64,000 bases of DNA from Promethearchaeota archaeon Loki_b31 (GTDB taxonomy: Archaea > Asgardarchaeota > Lokiarchaeia > Sigyniarchaeales > SOKP01), in the NCBI GenBank assembly GCA_005222975.1, contig NJBI01000011.1, forward strand, positions 1 through 64,000, written 5' to 3'. Both the position numbers and the translations under genes were made by a program. Below the pieces are notes generated by a model that saw only the letters and a program-made list of their open reading frames with translations, searched no databases and was not told where the DNA came from. This document shows positions 15,578-25,312 of this stretch, in pieces (the stretch's first letter is position 1; every line of letters starts with the position of its first letter).

Positions 15578-16471
15578 TTATGGGTTGTTTTTGATAAATT
15601 CTACAATAAGTTCTGCCAGTTCAGGACCTTTATCTTCTTGAACAAAATGGCCTGCGTTTTTAATTGTTATGTGATTTTGCCCAGCAGCTCCAGGAACGAG
15701 TGCTTGCCAAAACCTTTCTCCTCCTCGAGTAATTGGATCCTTATCAGAAAACGCTGTTAAAAAGGGTTTTTTCCATCGTTTAAAAAGTTCAATAGCTTTT
15801 TTATTAGCTTCGTGCTCCGGATCATCGGTACTGATTGGAACTAAAGAGGGCAAGATCCGGGCGCCAGCTTTAAAAGAATCGTCAGGAAAAGGCGCATCAT
15901 ACCCATTTAAAACCTCTTTAGATAATATAGTGGTGGTTGCACCCTGTAAAATAAATTTGATGTCAAAAGAAGGTGAATTTCTAGAAAACTCCCGCCAATT
16001 AGTAAAAGCATCAGACATCCTTTGTTCACCGGTTGGTAACCCCCCATTTGATAAAACAATTCTATTAAATCTATCCTGATTTTCAATAGTAAGTCTTAAA
16101 CCTATTAATGATCCCCAATCTTGACAAAATAAGGTAATATTTCGAAGATCGTGTAATTGTAGCCATTTTGTCATCCATTCTACATGTTTAAGGTATGTGT
16201 GGTCGTTTTGTTCAGTTGGTTTGTCTGAACGGCCAAATCCTACTAAATCTGGGGCTAAAATTCTAAATCCTGCTTTCACCAGAATAGGAATCATATGTCT
16301 ATATAAAAAACACCATGATGGTTCGCCATGCATTAATAAAATAACTTCTACTTGTTTAGGACCCTCGTCTAAATAGTGGATGTTGATTCCATCTACTTCA
16401 ATAAAATGTGGTTTAAATGGAAAGTCGGGGAGATTATCAAACCTCTCTTCGGGTGTGTTTAATAATTTCAC
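15578..16471 (-). CDS. Haloalkane dehalogenase-like alpha/beta hydrolase
   Basis: A 297-residue alpha/beta hydrolase. The nucleophile elbow is CQDWGSLIG with Asp118 as the nucleophile and Trp119 as a halide-binding residue. The oxyanion motif HGEPSW lies at 48-53, and GHFVQEDKG near the C-terminus supplies the catalytic His. SNGGLPTGEQ after the nucleophile strand is characteristic of haloalkane dehalogenases of the DhlA type rather than of epoxide hydrolases. It would hydrolyse a carbon-halogen bond in the cytoplasm. A natural role in halogenated organic use is plausible in sediment but unproven. Probable operon with the downstream isomerase. Confidence 0.82.
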   Translation of the reverse strand: MKLLNTPEERFDNLPDFPFKPHFIEVDGINIHYLDEGPKQVEVILLMHGEPSWCFLYRHMIPILVKAGFRILAPDLVGFGRSDKPTEQNDHTYLKHVEWMTKWLQLHDLRNITLFCQDWGSLIGLRLTIENQDRFNRIVLSNGGLPTGEQRMSDAFTNWREFSRNSPSFDIKFILQGATTTILSKEVLNGYDAPFPDDSFKAGARILPSLVPISTDDPEHEANKKAIELFKRWKKPFLTAFSDKDPITRGGERFWQALVPGAAGQNHITIKNAGHFVQEDKGPELAELIVEFIKNNP

Positions 16472-16765
16472 TTTTTCCTTAACCTATTGAATTTTTAATT
16501 TTTGTAAACTGTATTAAGTTAATCAAAAACCTTATTTATATAAAAAATAATTCTTTTTTGATTTAATTTGAAAAAAGTTAACTATTTTTCCAATTTAAAA
16601 AATTTAATTTTTATTGAATTATACTAAAATTTAAGATTAAATTGTTTTTTATTCTTGATCGATGATTTTTATTAATATACTAATTAGTGTAAAAAGAAAA
16701 TTTAATAGATTCTGGGAAAAGAAAATATTCCAAATCGCAGTTTTTCTTCATTTCTAAAGAAAATT
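16472..16765. other. AT-rich intergenic region
   Basis: Just under 300 bp of very AT-rich sequence between a leftward gene start and the end of another leftward gene. It should hold the promoter for the dehalogenase gene. I see no ORF, repeat or structured element of note. Confidence 0.4.
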
Positions 16766-17656
16766 TTAGCTTATTTGTTCAATTTGAGCTTGTCTCTTTT
16801 GTAGGATAAAAGAACTTGAAATAATAAGAGCGACTCCAAGGATAAAAAAAATAATAGATATTATTCTTGAAGCTATCATCATAAACACAAAGAAATAGAG
16901 AATTGAAGGAGTTAATTGTACTGGAATATTCTGAATCGTAGTAAGAAAGCTTGCTCTACCACTTCTAAAACCTTGTGACATTTTAATAACACTAAAAATG
17001 TTTGCCATTATTAGAATCGCGGAAGATACGATAAATAAAAGAATAGTTTCGATGTAAAAATAACCTCCAAACATATTGCCTAACGACCATATGAAAGGGG
17101 TTATCCAAAAATTATTCAATGATAGCATTAAGCCAGATATCAACGCTAATAAAATTGCTTTAAAATGTGAAATTTTTCCTTGAATTATTTGAAACACTAT
17201 GGCAATTAAAGCTAAGATACCTGTTGATATAGACAATCTGACTAAAAAAGTGGGATTTACCAAATTTTTTTCACTTATTTCGATAGAGAGTCCGCTAAGA
17301 CCAATGAACGTTATAGCTATAATCATTACGATTATAGCAACAATTTCCATACAATTAAGTTTTTCGCCGAGAATTTTATTGGATCCAATAGCTAAAATGA
17401 TTAGCCCGGATGCCATCAAACCGGGAATTATTGCAGGTCCGATTATTAATTGTGCAAAAATAAATAAGATTGAACCAGTACCAAACCTAATGAATATTGC
17501 GAAAAGCCATAACGGTTCTTTAATAATAGTTTTCATTAATTTTACTTCATCTGGCATTTTATTAATAACATACTTCTCAAGGATTAATCCCAAATAATGC
17601 GAGCATCCCCCTAATATTGCCAATAGCACTCCAATCCAATAGATACTTGGTTCCAT
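16766..17656 (-). CDS. DMT/EamA-like membrane transporter
   Basis: A 296-residue membrane protein with about nine to ten hydrophobic helices and almost no soluble domain. The opening (GVLLAILGGCSHYLGLILEKYVI) and the second helix pair (GPAIIPGLMASGLIILAIGSNKILGEKL) fit the drug/metabolite transporter or NIPA-like superfamily, where the last motif is the usual 'ILGEKL' loop. Substrate cannot be told. It stands alone with AT-rich gaps on both sides. Confidence 0.62.
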   Translation of the reverse strand: MEPSIYWIGVLLAILGGCSHYLGLILEKYVINKMPDEVKLMKTIIKEPLWLFAIFIRFGTGSILFIFAQLIIGPAIIPGLMASGLIILAIGSNKILGEKLNCMEIVAIIVMIIAITFIGLSGLSIEISEKNLVNPTFLVRLSISTGILALIAIVFQIIQGKISHFKAILLALISGLMLSLNNFWITPFIWSLGNMFGGYFYIETILLFIVSSAILIMANIFSVIKMSQGFRSGRASFLTTIQNIPVQLTPSILYFFVFMMIASRIISIIFFILGVALIISSSFILQKRQAQIEQIS

Positions 17657-17923
17657 GAGAATTTACCATTTAGATTTTTTCAAAGACACCAAAAACAAAA
17701 CTGAAATTTTTTCAAATTTGCTAATATTACTCACATCTATTATTATATTAGTTGTAATAAAAAATTTGCGGAGAAAAGTAAAATCGGGTAATATGGATGC
17801 CGTCTCCACCTCCTTGTGGTAGTGTCTAAGTTTGTCCACATTTTATATCACGGTAAAAGGGAATCATAGAATAAATTATATAGAATCAGTTAATTTTTTT
17901 TCCAATTAATTATACTGAAAGAT

Positions 17924-19015
17924 ATGAACATTCTTTTTATTGAAAATTTTAAACTTTTTAAAAAATTAACGAGGATTAAGACGATTGGTGGGATTGAAAC
18001 AAATACAAATGATATAATACATTATCTTCGTCAAAAAGGACATAAAATCTGGGTATTAAATAAAGAGGTAAAACCCAAATGGGCGGAGAAAGGAGAAGTC
18101 GACATCATTGCTGCTTCCACATTCGATCCAATTACATTTTTTCAAATTAGTAAGTATAAGAAAAAATACAAACAAAGAGCTGCTGTAGTAATTCATGGTC
18201 ATACAACGGTTGAAGATTTAGTAGGAAATTTTGTACCTGATAAAACCATTTTTAACAAAATTTTTAAATTCTGGCTAAAACTTTTGTATGGTCAAGCACA
18301 CTTATTAATTACACCAAGTGAATTTTCTAAGGAGTGTTTAATAAATATTCAAACTTCTATGACTTATCCTATACATGTTGTAAGCAATGGAATTCGTATT
18401 GAAGAATTTAAGGAAAATAAAAAATATAGAGTCAATTTTAGAAGATTTCTCTTTCAACAATATGATATACCTGAAGAAGCAGTAGTTATTATAAATGTAG
18501 GTTTAAGCTGGAAGAAGAAGGGTGTTAGGACCTTTGGAGAGATCGCTGAGAAATTTCCAGAATATTATTTTGTTTGGGTTGGACCAATAAATAAAAACCC
18601 TGAGATTGATGAGGTAATAAAACTAGATAATGTGATATTTACAGGATTTTATAATGATATTAGAGAGGCATATTATGGTGCTGATTTATTTTTAAATACA
18701 TCTTGGGTGGAAAATCAAGGAATTCCTTTAATAGAGGCAGCAATTTGCAAATTACCTGTTGTTGCTAGAGATTTATCCGCATTTGATTGGATTGTTCATG
18801 AATATTCCTGTTATAAAGCTAAAAATATGGCAGAATTTGTTGATGGAATTAGCAAGATCGTCTCAAATTCAAATTTTAGAAAAAAAATCGTTGAAAACGC
18901 TTGTGATGATGCAATGGAATTACATGATTTTGATAAAATTGGTGAGAAAATCGAGAAATTATATATTAAGGCAATTAAAGTAAAAAAAATATGGGATCAT
19001 AAACGAAATAAATAA
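17924..19015 (+). CDS. Glycosyltransferase, GT4 family
   Basis: A 363-residue GT-B glycosyltransferase. IKTIGGIETNTNDIIHYL at the N-terminus is the acceptor-side glycine loop, VVSNGIRIEEFK is the inter-domain signature and VENQGIPLIEAAICKLPVVA is the donor-binding E-x7-E motif. It probably adds a sugar to a polyprenol-linked or surface glycan. The next gene, a GT87-like mannosyltransferase, follows after 46 bp on the same strand, so both may serve protein or lipid glycosylation at the archaeal membrane. Confidence 0.83.
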   Translation: MNILFIENFKLFKKLTRIKTIGGIETNTNDIIHYLRQKGHKIWVLNKEVKPKWAEKGEVDIIAASTFDPITFFQISKYKKKYKQRAAVVIHGHTTVEDLVGNFVPDKTIFNKIFKFWLKLLYGQAHLLITPSEFSKECLINIQTSMTYPIHVVSNGIRIEEFKENKKYRVNFRRFLFQQYDIPEEAVVIINVGLSWKKKGVRTFGEIAEKFPEYYFVWVGPINKNPEIDEVIKLDNVIFTGFYNDIREAYYGADLFLNTSWVENQGIPLIEAAICKLPVVARDLSAFDWIVHEYSCYKAKNMAEFVDGISKIVSNSNFRKKIVENACDDAMELHDFDKIGEKIEKLYIKAIKVKKIWDHKRNK

Positions 19016-19061
19016 ACACAATGTTTAATTTTGCAGAAATTAGAAAGAATAAGAAAAAATC

Positions 19062-20339
19062 ATGTCAATGAGCGATCAAGACCTATTAAAGAATATTAAG
19101 CAAAAATTGAAAAACTTTTGGAGCATACCAATATTTAAATACACTATTATCATTCACCTTCTCTATTTTGTTCTTTCTACAATTCTAACTCTTGTTTTTT
19201 TCCGAAGTCAGAATGACTTTTTGGCATACTATAGAGCGGGTGAAATTGCCCTTAACGATTTCATGGAGTTATATAATCCTGATAATTATACTTGGTCATT
19301 TAGATATTTTCCCTTAGTTGCTTTTTATTTTATTCCCTTTTATTTGTTGGGATTTGATTTGGGATTTGTGGTCTTTAATTCAGTTAATTTAATCTTGAAT
19401 ATTATAATTTCTGTTTATCTCTATAAGGTCATCATGTTAATACGCCGAGAAGATCATGAAGATAACGATGATCGGATTATTCTCTATATTTGTATATTTT
19501 TATTGAGTCTTCCTCAGTTGTTTAATTATTTTCTTGGTCAAATAAATTTATATATAACATTTTTTACAATCTTTTCCCTTTATTTATTTCTGAAGAATGA
19601 ACAAATAAAAATGCAGTTTTTGGCGAGTCTAATATTAGGTGTTGCCGGAATTTTCAAACCTATTACGATTTTCATGTTTCCCTTTCTTATTTTAAGTCAT
19701 TATAGTTATAATGAAAAAAAATTTAAGTTTGAACTCTCAAGGAGTATCATCAAGTCTATTGGCATATTACTTCCCTTAGCGATTAACGGTATTGTATTTA
19801 TATTATATCCTACATTATGGCAAGATTTTACTGCGATAAATATTACAGGTGAAGCAAATACTTTAGTCAATTTTTCATTTAGCATAACCAAATTGTGTAC
19901 AAATTTCTTATTTTTCATTGGAATTCCTGCAAATTTACTAGTTCAATATCAGTTATACATATTCATTCCCATTTTACTTATTTTTGGAGGCATAGGCTTC
20001 TTCATATTTATTTTTCGAAGAGTTCCTCGCAACGCAGTGATTTATGGATATACTTTTGGCATCCTGATAATGTTGCTTACTTATTTTGATTCTTGGAATC
20101 ATCATCTATTAATTTTAACTCCATTATTAACCATTATATTATTTGATCTACCACGAAATTCAGAAATTTCTGGAAAATACATCAAACCAAGTATATTTTT
20201 CTTTAGTTTCTTTGATATCGTATTTATGGGGTTATTTCTCCTTACTAAAATCTTTTTCCCTTTCAATTTTGCATCGACTATTTTTCTGATACTAGTATTC
20301 ATCGGACTTAGCAAGTATTATTTGAAAAATCCAAATTAA
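19062..20339 (+). CDS. GT87-like polyprenol-dependent mannosyltransferase
   Basis: A 425-residue polytopic membrane protein with about ten helices. The first extracytoplasmic loop holds FRSQNDFLAYYRAGEIALND and then YNPDNYTWSFRYFPLVAFYF, where the acidic residue and the F/Y-R-Y-P-P-like motif match GT-C enzymes of the GT87/DUF2029 family. These use polyprenyl-phosphate sugars on the outer face of the membrane. Start is either Met1 or Met3. It follows a GT4 gene. The precise sugar is unknown. Confidence 0.72.
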   Translation: MSMSDQDLLKNIKQKLKNFWSIPIFKYTIIIHLLYFVLSTILTLVFFRSQNDFLAYYRAGEIALNDFMELYNPDNYTWSFRYFPLVAFYFIPFYLLGFDLGFVVFNSVNLILNIIISVYLYKVIMLIRREDHEDNDDRIILYICIFLLSLPQLFNYFLGQINLYITFFTIFSLYLFLKNEQIKMQFLASLILGVAGIFKPITIFMFPFLILSHYSYNEKKFKFELSRSIIKSIGILLPLAINGIVFILYPTLWQDFTAINITGEANTLVNFSFSITKLCTNFLFFIGIPANLLVQYQLYIFIPILLIFGGIGFFIFIFRRVPRNAVIYGYTFGILIMLLTYFDSWNHHLLILTPLLTIILFDLPRNSEISGKYIKPSIFFFSFFDIVFMGLFLLTKIFFPFNFASTIFLILVFIGLSKYYLKNPN

Positions 20340-20421
20340 AATGATATATAATGATTACAATTAAATAATGTTAAAACTATCATTACATGAATTTAGATAA
20401 TTAACACGAGTCCAATAGACA

Positions 20422-21132
20422 ATGGTTCAAGAATATTTTATTATTTTAATGCCAGCATTTTTATTAGGAATATTACATACGCTAATTCCATGTGAAGATA
20501 AAGCTATCTTCTTTTTTTGGTCGTTTGGAATAGCAAAGACTCCAAAAAAGAGTATTTACATATTAATGCTCTATGGATTGGGATTAATTACTTCTAATAT
20601 GATTATAGCGTCAGTTACGGTTTTTATCACTCAACTCCCAAGATTTCTTTTACCCGAATTTACTCCCGACCCTGTAGTTATTAATTTCTTTGGAGCGGTC
20701 ACATCTATGTTTGCGGGGATATTTTTTTTACTCTTCGTTACAAGACGGGACTATTTACCTCATTCTAAGTATTTTAAGGATATTCCAAGTTTAGATTGGG
20801 AATTAAAGAAAACGCCTTATGTTTTTGGACTCATAGCAGGATTTGCTCCTTGTATATTTGAATTAATTATATATTCTCAAGCTTTTCAATTATCTCTTGG
20901 ATATGGATTCATAGAAGGTCTATTGGTAGTACTTTATTTCTCTTTAGGCACTTTTGTGGGATTATTTCCACTTGCTTTAGCTAAACAAGGCACTTCGCTT
21001 ATAGTTAAGCCAAAAGAAAGCAGAAAGAACACAATTTATTACATTATGCTCCTAATAATTATACTTTTTAATATAGCGGTTATGGTGCTATCATTTTTAG
21101 GAATTTCTGTATTTCCAATCCAGAACTTATAA
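20422..21132 (+). CDS. UreH/CcdA-like membrane transporter
   Basis: A 236-residue membrane protein with six helices in two inverted halves. The first half has LLGILHTLIPCEDKAIFFFW, the second LIAGFAPCIFELIIYSQA; such paired Pro-Cys motifs on helices are seen in DsbD/CcdA thiol carriers and in the UreH/Ni-Co exporter branch of the same superfamily. The motif GxxHxxxPCxDK is closest to the metal-transport branch. Electron, metal or sulfite transport are all possible. Confidence 0.6.
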   Translation: MVQEYFIILMPAFLLGILHTLIPCEDKAIFFFWSFGIAKTPKKSIYILMLYGLGLITSNMIIASVTVFITQLPRFLLPEFTPDPVVINFFGAVTSMFAGIFFLLFVTRRDYLPHSKYFKDIPSLDWELKKTPYVFGLIAGFAPCIFELIIYSQAFQLSLGYGFIEGLLVVLYFSLGTFVGLFPLALAKQGTSLIVKPKESRKNTIYYIMLLIIILFNIAVMVLSFLGISVFPIQNL

Positions 21133-21261
21133 GTAATTACATATATACCATTAATTTTTTTATTTGATCAATAGTTGGTCTCATAAAATAATTTATATCA
21201 GTATTTTTATATATATTATTAACTAATCTATATCTTTCATAATTATGGAGATAATCAGATA

Positions 21262-23631
21262 ATGGAATGCAAATTCTGCGAGAGTCAAAACATTTCTTTT
21301 ACCTGTGAGAAATGCAAGTCAAGTTTTTGCATCCATCATATGGCTACAACAGAAAGTTGGCTTTGTAAAAAACATGGAATACCCTATTCAAAAGCAAGCG
21401 CTGCTGAAAAGTATTATAAATGTACCGTTATTGAAAATAGCAAGTGCCCTGAGTGCGAAGCGCTTTTGAGGTTAGAGAGACTGTCGTCTGGTCAATATTA
21501 TTTAGAGTGCACGGATGATACTTGTGCCTGGAACTCCTACTTAAAATCCCCCGGCTTATTTTTTCCTACTAAAGAACAACTAGCTAGAGAAGCAACTAAG
21601 TATAATTTAATAAAAGGATATAGGTTAAGTTTATGTCGTAGGTCTTTAAAAAGAATAATCGGAAAAGAAGTTTGTCCTAATTGCTTTTTAGAATTTTTAA
21701 AGAGATCGCCAATCGCTAACTTCTCTACGATTATGGAGTCTTTTAATATATCCGCCCAACAAATGATAAAATTAATTAATCAATACATCGACGAGGAGCG
21801 TATATACGGCATAATCGATCAGAAGGACCAAATGTTTTATTACATTTCGTACGAGATGAGAGAAAAAATCCTTTCAAAAATACAAAACGAGGGTATTTTG
21901 AAAGTAGCTGATTTAGCCACCATGCTTGACATGAGTTCTGAAATAGCCATTAAAGTTATATATAAATTAATAAGTCAATTTCAGATAAAAGGTTCCTTCT
22001 CACAAACTAAGAAATTTTATTACACTCAAAAATATATTATGGACCATTTAATTAAAGAAATAAATAAACAGGGAAGAATTTCATTAGATAAACTTGCGAA
22101 AGTTTTCGATATACCAAAGGAACTATCGAAATCGTTTTGCGTCAATTTAATGAGAACAAATGCCGTTACCGCGTTTTTTGCTGATCGCGGCAACGAAATT
22201 ATTACATCTGATAGAATTTATAAAGAAATCAAAGACTTTTCTAAAGAAGGTGGATTGTTTGAATTATCTAAGCTTGCAAAAAAGTTAAAAATCGCAGAAG
22301 AACTCGCAAGGAAATCACTCCACGACCTTATCAAATCAGGTTCGATAAAAGGAATTTTCACTCAAAGAAGAGAATTTATGACGCGAAAATACCTTGAAGA
22401 TAAAATAAAAGAACTAGCAAGAGCATATAGAACTATGCCTTTGAGAGAATTATCGAATCGATTGGGGGTTACTGAATCCAGTATAGAAGAAAATCTAGCT
22501 CAATTAATTGGGAGGGGCGACATTGATGGTTACATTGACATGCACAAGAGAATTTTTATGGCTTATAGCGTCCCCCGAACACAAGCAGGATCAACTCGTA
22601 CGAAACAGAAAAAGCCCAAATCAACTGACGAGGGAAAAATTGAGGTTGTAAGGGATTACGATTTTGAAGGTGGACAGTTACATTTCAAAGTAGCCGTTAG
22701 GAATAAGAGCAGTATGGCAATAAATAATGTCAAAGTTCTATTGGACGCACCCTCAAGTTATAAGATGAAACAGCCATTAATCAACATTCCAGTAATCGAG
22801 TCCAAGAATTCTAGGGGAGTAGATTTTTATTTGGAGCCTAAGCAATGTGGTGTGTCGAATATTAGTGGTACAGTTATTTATCGAACAGCTTCAGGAACTA
22901 AAAAAACAATCAACATTCGGAAAATGGAAGTACAAATCAAATGTCCCTTGGTTTGCACTTCTATGAGCACAATAGAGGATTGTCAAGTCGCAATACAAAC
23001 TCTAGGAAATGACGCACGAGCATTTTTAATCGCCGACTTAGACCCGCGATTAGCTTATAGAGCTGCCATAAGAACTCTTAAAAACTTTGATACCAGTGCT
23101 GTTACTTCCCATGAAGGTTCAGATACTAAAGGAAGTTACGAAGGAGAGGCATGGTTTTGTTCGGAAGCAAAAAATACTGGAGGGAGAATTATAACGAGAA
23201 TTTACGTTTCCGAGACGAGCCAATCGTTAGAAGTGAGGGTCTGGTGTGGAAACCCAGGACAACTTACAGGATTTTTAGCAAAAATTATAGAAATTCTATT
23301 TGAGGAAATTAATATTATTCGAAAGATTAAGTCAGAAGAAAGGGAGAAAACCATTGATGTTATGGCAATCACTCAAAACTTAGCAGAAGTCAGTGATTAT
23401 TGTATGCTTAGATGGAAAGCACAGAATATAAGAAATAAACTACATGATACTTTTATTCGATTACGTAAAGTAATAGGAGATAAAGAGGCGATCTTAGGTA
23501 GAATTGAATTTTGGCTGACGCAGTTGAATAAGTACGGCAAAGACGATAAAATTAGCGATGAGGACGCCGATAAACTAGTGAACGATGTAGAAAAATTCAG
23601 AAATGTCATTGCTCGAGCCATAAAATTGTGA
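21262..23631 (+). CDS. Zinc-finger, tandem winged-helix and adaptin-appendage-like multidomain protein
   Basis: A 789-residue protein with an unusual build. Residues 1-40 are a Cys/His finger (C3, C6, C14, C17, C23, H25/H26, C35, H38) of AN1 or B-box type, and 54-90 a second zinc ribbon (CPEC and C83/C88). Residues about 140-425 are four to five repeated winged-helix units, each ending in a beta hairpin with an I-x-G-x-F/I pattern, the organisation of PCI and UFL1-like proteins. Residues about 450-560 form an Ig-like beta sandwich, followed by an alpha/beta platform (SHEGSDTKGSYEGEAWFCSE, then IITRIYVSE) resembling the two-part appendage of coatomer gamma and AP2. A helical tail ends the protein. 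Appendage and UFL1 likeness are inferred from pattern only. It would be a eukaryotic-signature-type protein in an Asgard genome. Confidence 0.45.
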   Translation: MECKFCESQNISFTCEKCKSSFCIHHMATTESWLCKKHGIPYSKASAAEKYYKCTVIENSKCPECEALLRLERLSSGQYYLECTDDTCAWNSYLKSPGLFFPTKEQLAREATKYNLIKGYRLSLCRRSLKRIIGKEVCPNCFLEFLKRSPIANFSTIMESFNISAQQMIKLINQYIDEERIYGIIDQKDQMFYYISYEMREKILSKIQNEGILKVADLATMLDMSSEIAIKVIYKLISQFQIKGSFSQTKKFYYTQKYIMDHLIKEINKQGRISLDKLAKVFDIPKELSKSFCVNLMRTNAVTAFFADRGNEIITSDRIYKEIKDFSKEGGLFELSKLAKKLKIAEELARKSLHDLIKSGSIKGIFTQRREFMTRKYLEDKIKELARAYRTMPLRELSNRLGVTESSIEENLAQLIGRGDIDGYIDMHKRIFMAYSVPRTQAGSTRTKQKKPKSTDEGKIEVVRDYDFEGGQLHFKVAVRNKSSMAINNVKVLLDAPSSYKMKQPLINIPVIESKNSRGVDFYLEPKQCGVSNISGTVIYRTASGTKKTINIRKMEVQIKCPLVCTSMSTIEDCQVAIQTLGNDARAFLIADLDPRLAYRAAIRTLKNFDTSAVTSHEGSDTKGSYEGEAWFCSEAKNTGGRIITRIYVSETSQSLEVRVWCGNPGQLTGFLAKIIEILFEEINIIRKIKSEEREKTIDVMAITQNLAEVSDYCMLRWKAQNIRNKLHDTFIRLRKVIGDKEAILGRIEFWLTQLNKYGKDDKISDEDADKLVNDVEKFRNVIARAIKL

Positions 23632-23704
23632 TTATTTTTCTAAAAACATTTATAAGTGTTATTGCAAATTTATATTATTAAGATAGAAGAAGAGTTCAAA
23701 AAAT

Positions 23705-24133
23705 ATGTGCCCAATAATTTCATTCTCAATAAATGAAAACCTAAAGCAGTTTATTAATAAACTAGTATCCAAAAATCAATATGAAAACAAATCTAAATTA
23801 ATAAGAGATGCCTTATTAAGGTTAATGTCAGATATAGATGTCTCAAATTTAGAGTCGTACGGAGAATCCTACGGAGAAGCAATTCCAACTACCAAAAAGA
23901 TTGTTGGAAATATGATAATTGTAGCTCCTCACGATCCGAATATTCAGAGAAAATTAAATAAGATAGAGAGTAGATATAACGAGCAAATAATGAATAAGAA
24001 TCAACATTTTCAAGGGGAAAATCTAATTATTTTTATGATTTTTGAAGGGACAGTACAAGATTTTCAGAAAATTGTAGTTGATGTAAATGGAATTAAAGAA
24101 ATTAAGAATTTCCGTTATCTAATTATAAATTAG
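23705..24133 (+). CDS. NikR-like ribbon-helix-helix regulator without nickel ligands
   Basis: A 142-residue protein. Residues 1-45 are a CopG-type ribbon-helix-helix (IISFSINENLKQFINKLVSK, then NKSKLIRDALLRLM), which binds DNA as a dimer. The C-terminal part (KIVGNMIIVAPHDP to KNFRYLIIN) is the ACT-like tetramerising domain of NikR. In true NikR this domain holds three His and one Cys that bind nickel; here the equivalent stretch reads IESRYNEQIMNKNQHFQG with a single His and no Cys, so nickel sensing looks lost. It may respond to another ligand. It follows the zinc-finger gene by about 70 bp. Confidence 0.65.
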   Translation: MCPIISFSINENLKQFINKLVSKNQYENKSKLIRDALLRLMSDIDVSNLESYGESYGEAIPTTKKIVGNMIIVAPHDPNIQRKLNKIESRYNEQIMNKNQHFQGENLIIFMIFEGTVQDFQKIVVDVNGIKEIKNFRYLIIN

Positions 24134-24316
24134 ACTAAAAAAAACATTTATTATTATATTCCTTTTCAATATTACGTTCTCCTATTTCTATAATAACACT
24201 CTAACATTCCTCTAACTTTATTTAAAGCTTATCAACGTATAGGCGTAACTTTAATAAATATATCTAATTTAATTCAGTAATTTGATGTTTTATTTTAGTA
24301 GAATTTAAACGAGAAA

Positions 24317-25312
24317 ATGATTGAAAAAGAAGATAATATATATCGAAAGCTGCAACAGCAATTAGATACTTTGCCCATAGGCTTTCCTGCGACTAAATCA
24401 GGCGTAGAAATTCGATTGTTAAAATTTTTCTTTACTCCTGAAGAAGCAGAAATTGCTATTAACATGCGATTTATCCCCGAACCTGTGAAAAAGATTTATC
24501 GCAGGGTTAAAAAAAAGGTAAAATCCATAGAGGAACTTGAGCTCATCTTAGATAAAATGTATCACAAGGGTGCTATCAATTTAAAGAGACTGATGGATGA
24601 AAATGGGGAAGAGATACGATATCATCTCGCCTTTTTAGCAGTAGGCATGTACGAATATCAAGTAAAGTCGATTACAAGAGAGTTTTATGAAGACATCGAG
24701 CAATACTTTGAAGAGGAATACCGAGATGAAATCGTAAGCACTAAAATCAACCAATTACGAACAATTCCAGTTGAAGAAAGCATCACGCCAGAACACAATA
24801 TTGCAACATACGATGAACTAAGAACAATAATTGAAAGTGCCGAGAAGATTTCTATAATGGATTGCATATGCCAAAAAGGGAAAGATCTAATCGGCGAGTC
24901 GTGTAAACAGACGAATATGCGCGAGCACTGTTTCGCACTAAATAATTCTGCTCAACATGTCGTAGATATAAATAACGGAAGATTTATAACAAATGATGAA
25001 GCTTTAAATATACTTAAAAAAGCCCAAGAAGAAGGTTTAATTCTTCAACCTGGAAACGCTCAGGATCCTAATTTCATTTGTTGTTGTTGTGGATGTTGTT
25101 GCGATCTTATAACAAATTTAAAGAAAATTGAGCGTCCTTGGGAAATGTTTTATTCTAATTATTACGCTAATGTTGATTCAGACTCATGTATCGGGTGTGA
25201 AACCTGTTTAAATCGATGTCAGATGAATGCTATTTCGATGGTTGAGGGCATAGCTGTTGTTGAGCAAAAATTATGTATCGGGTGTGGTAATTGCGTAACA
25301 ACTTGCCCATAA
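24317..25312 (+). CDS. Cys-rich 4Fe-4S ferredoxin-domain protein, cut by an in-frame stop
   Basis: A 331-residue protein. The first ~190 residues are a helical domain (GFPATKSGVEIRLLKFFFTP). A Cys-rich region follows (CICQKGKDLIGESC, HCFAL, and FICCCCGCCCDLI), then a two-cluster ferredoxin domain (CIGCETCLNRCQ and CIGCGNCVTTCP). The frame ends with TAA at 25310-25312 directly after the last CP. The same frame then continues QAITLKRKDKEIIPPK for 40 codons to 25435, exactly what should follow in this family. So the full protein was probably about 372 residues. All eight cluster cysteines are retained. Redox partner unknown; related proteins occur in anaerobic archaea and deltaproteobacteria. 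Confidence 0.75.
   Translation: MIEKEDNIYRKLQQQLDTLPIGFPATKSGVEIRLLKFFFTPEEAEIAINMRFIPEPVKKIYRRVKKKVKSIEELELILDKMYHKGAINLKRLMDENGEEIRYHLAFLAVGMYEYQVKSITREFYEDIEQYFEEEYRDEIVSTKINQLRTIPVEESITPEHNIATYDELRTIIESAEKISIMDCICQKGKDLIGESCKQTNMREHCFALNNSAQHVVDINNGRFITNDEALNILKKAQEEGLILQPGNAQDPNFICCCCGCCCDLITNLKKIERPWEMFYSNYYANVDSDSCIGCETCLNRCQMNAISMVEGIAVVEQKLCIGCGNCVTTCP

Noticed and set aside
17793..17840. Locally GC-richer stretch with a short hairpin (CCAC/GTGG)
   Set aside because: Only a 4-bp stem, no coding frame and no partner sequence; too weak to call.
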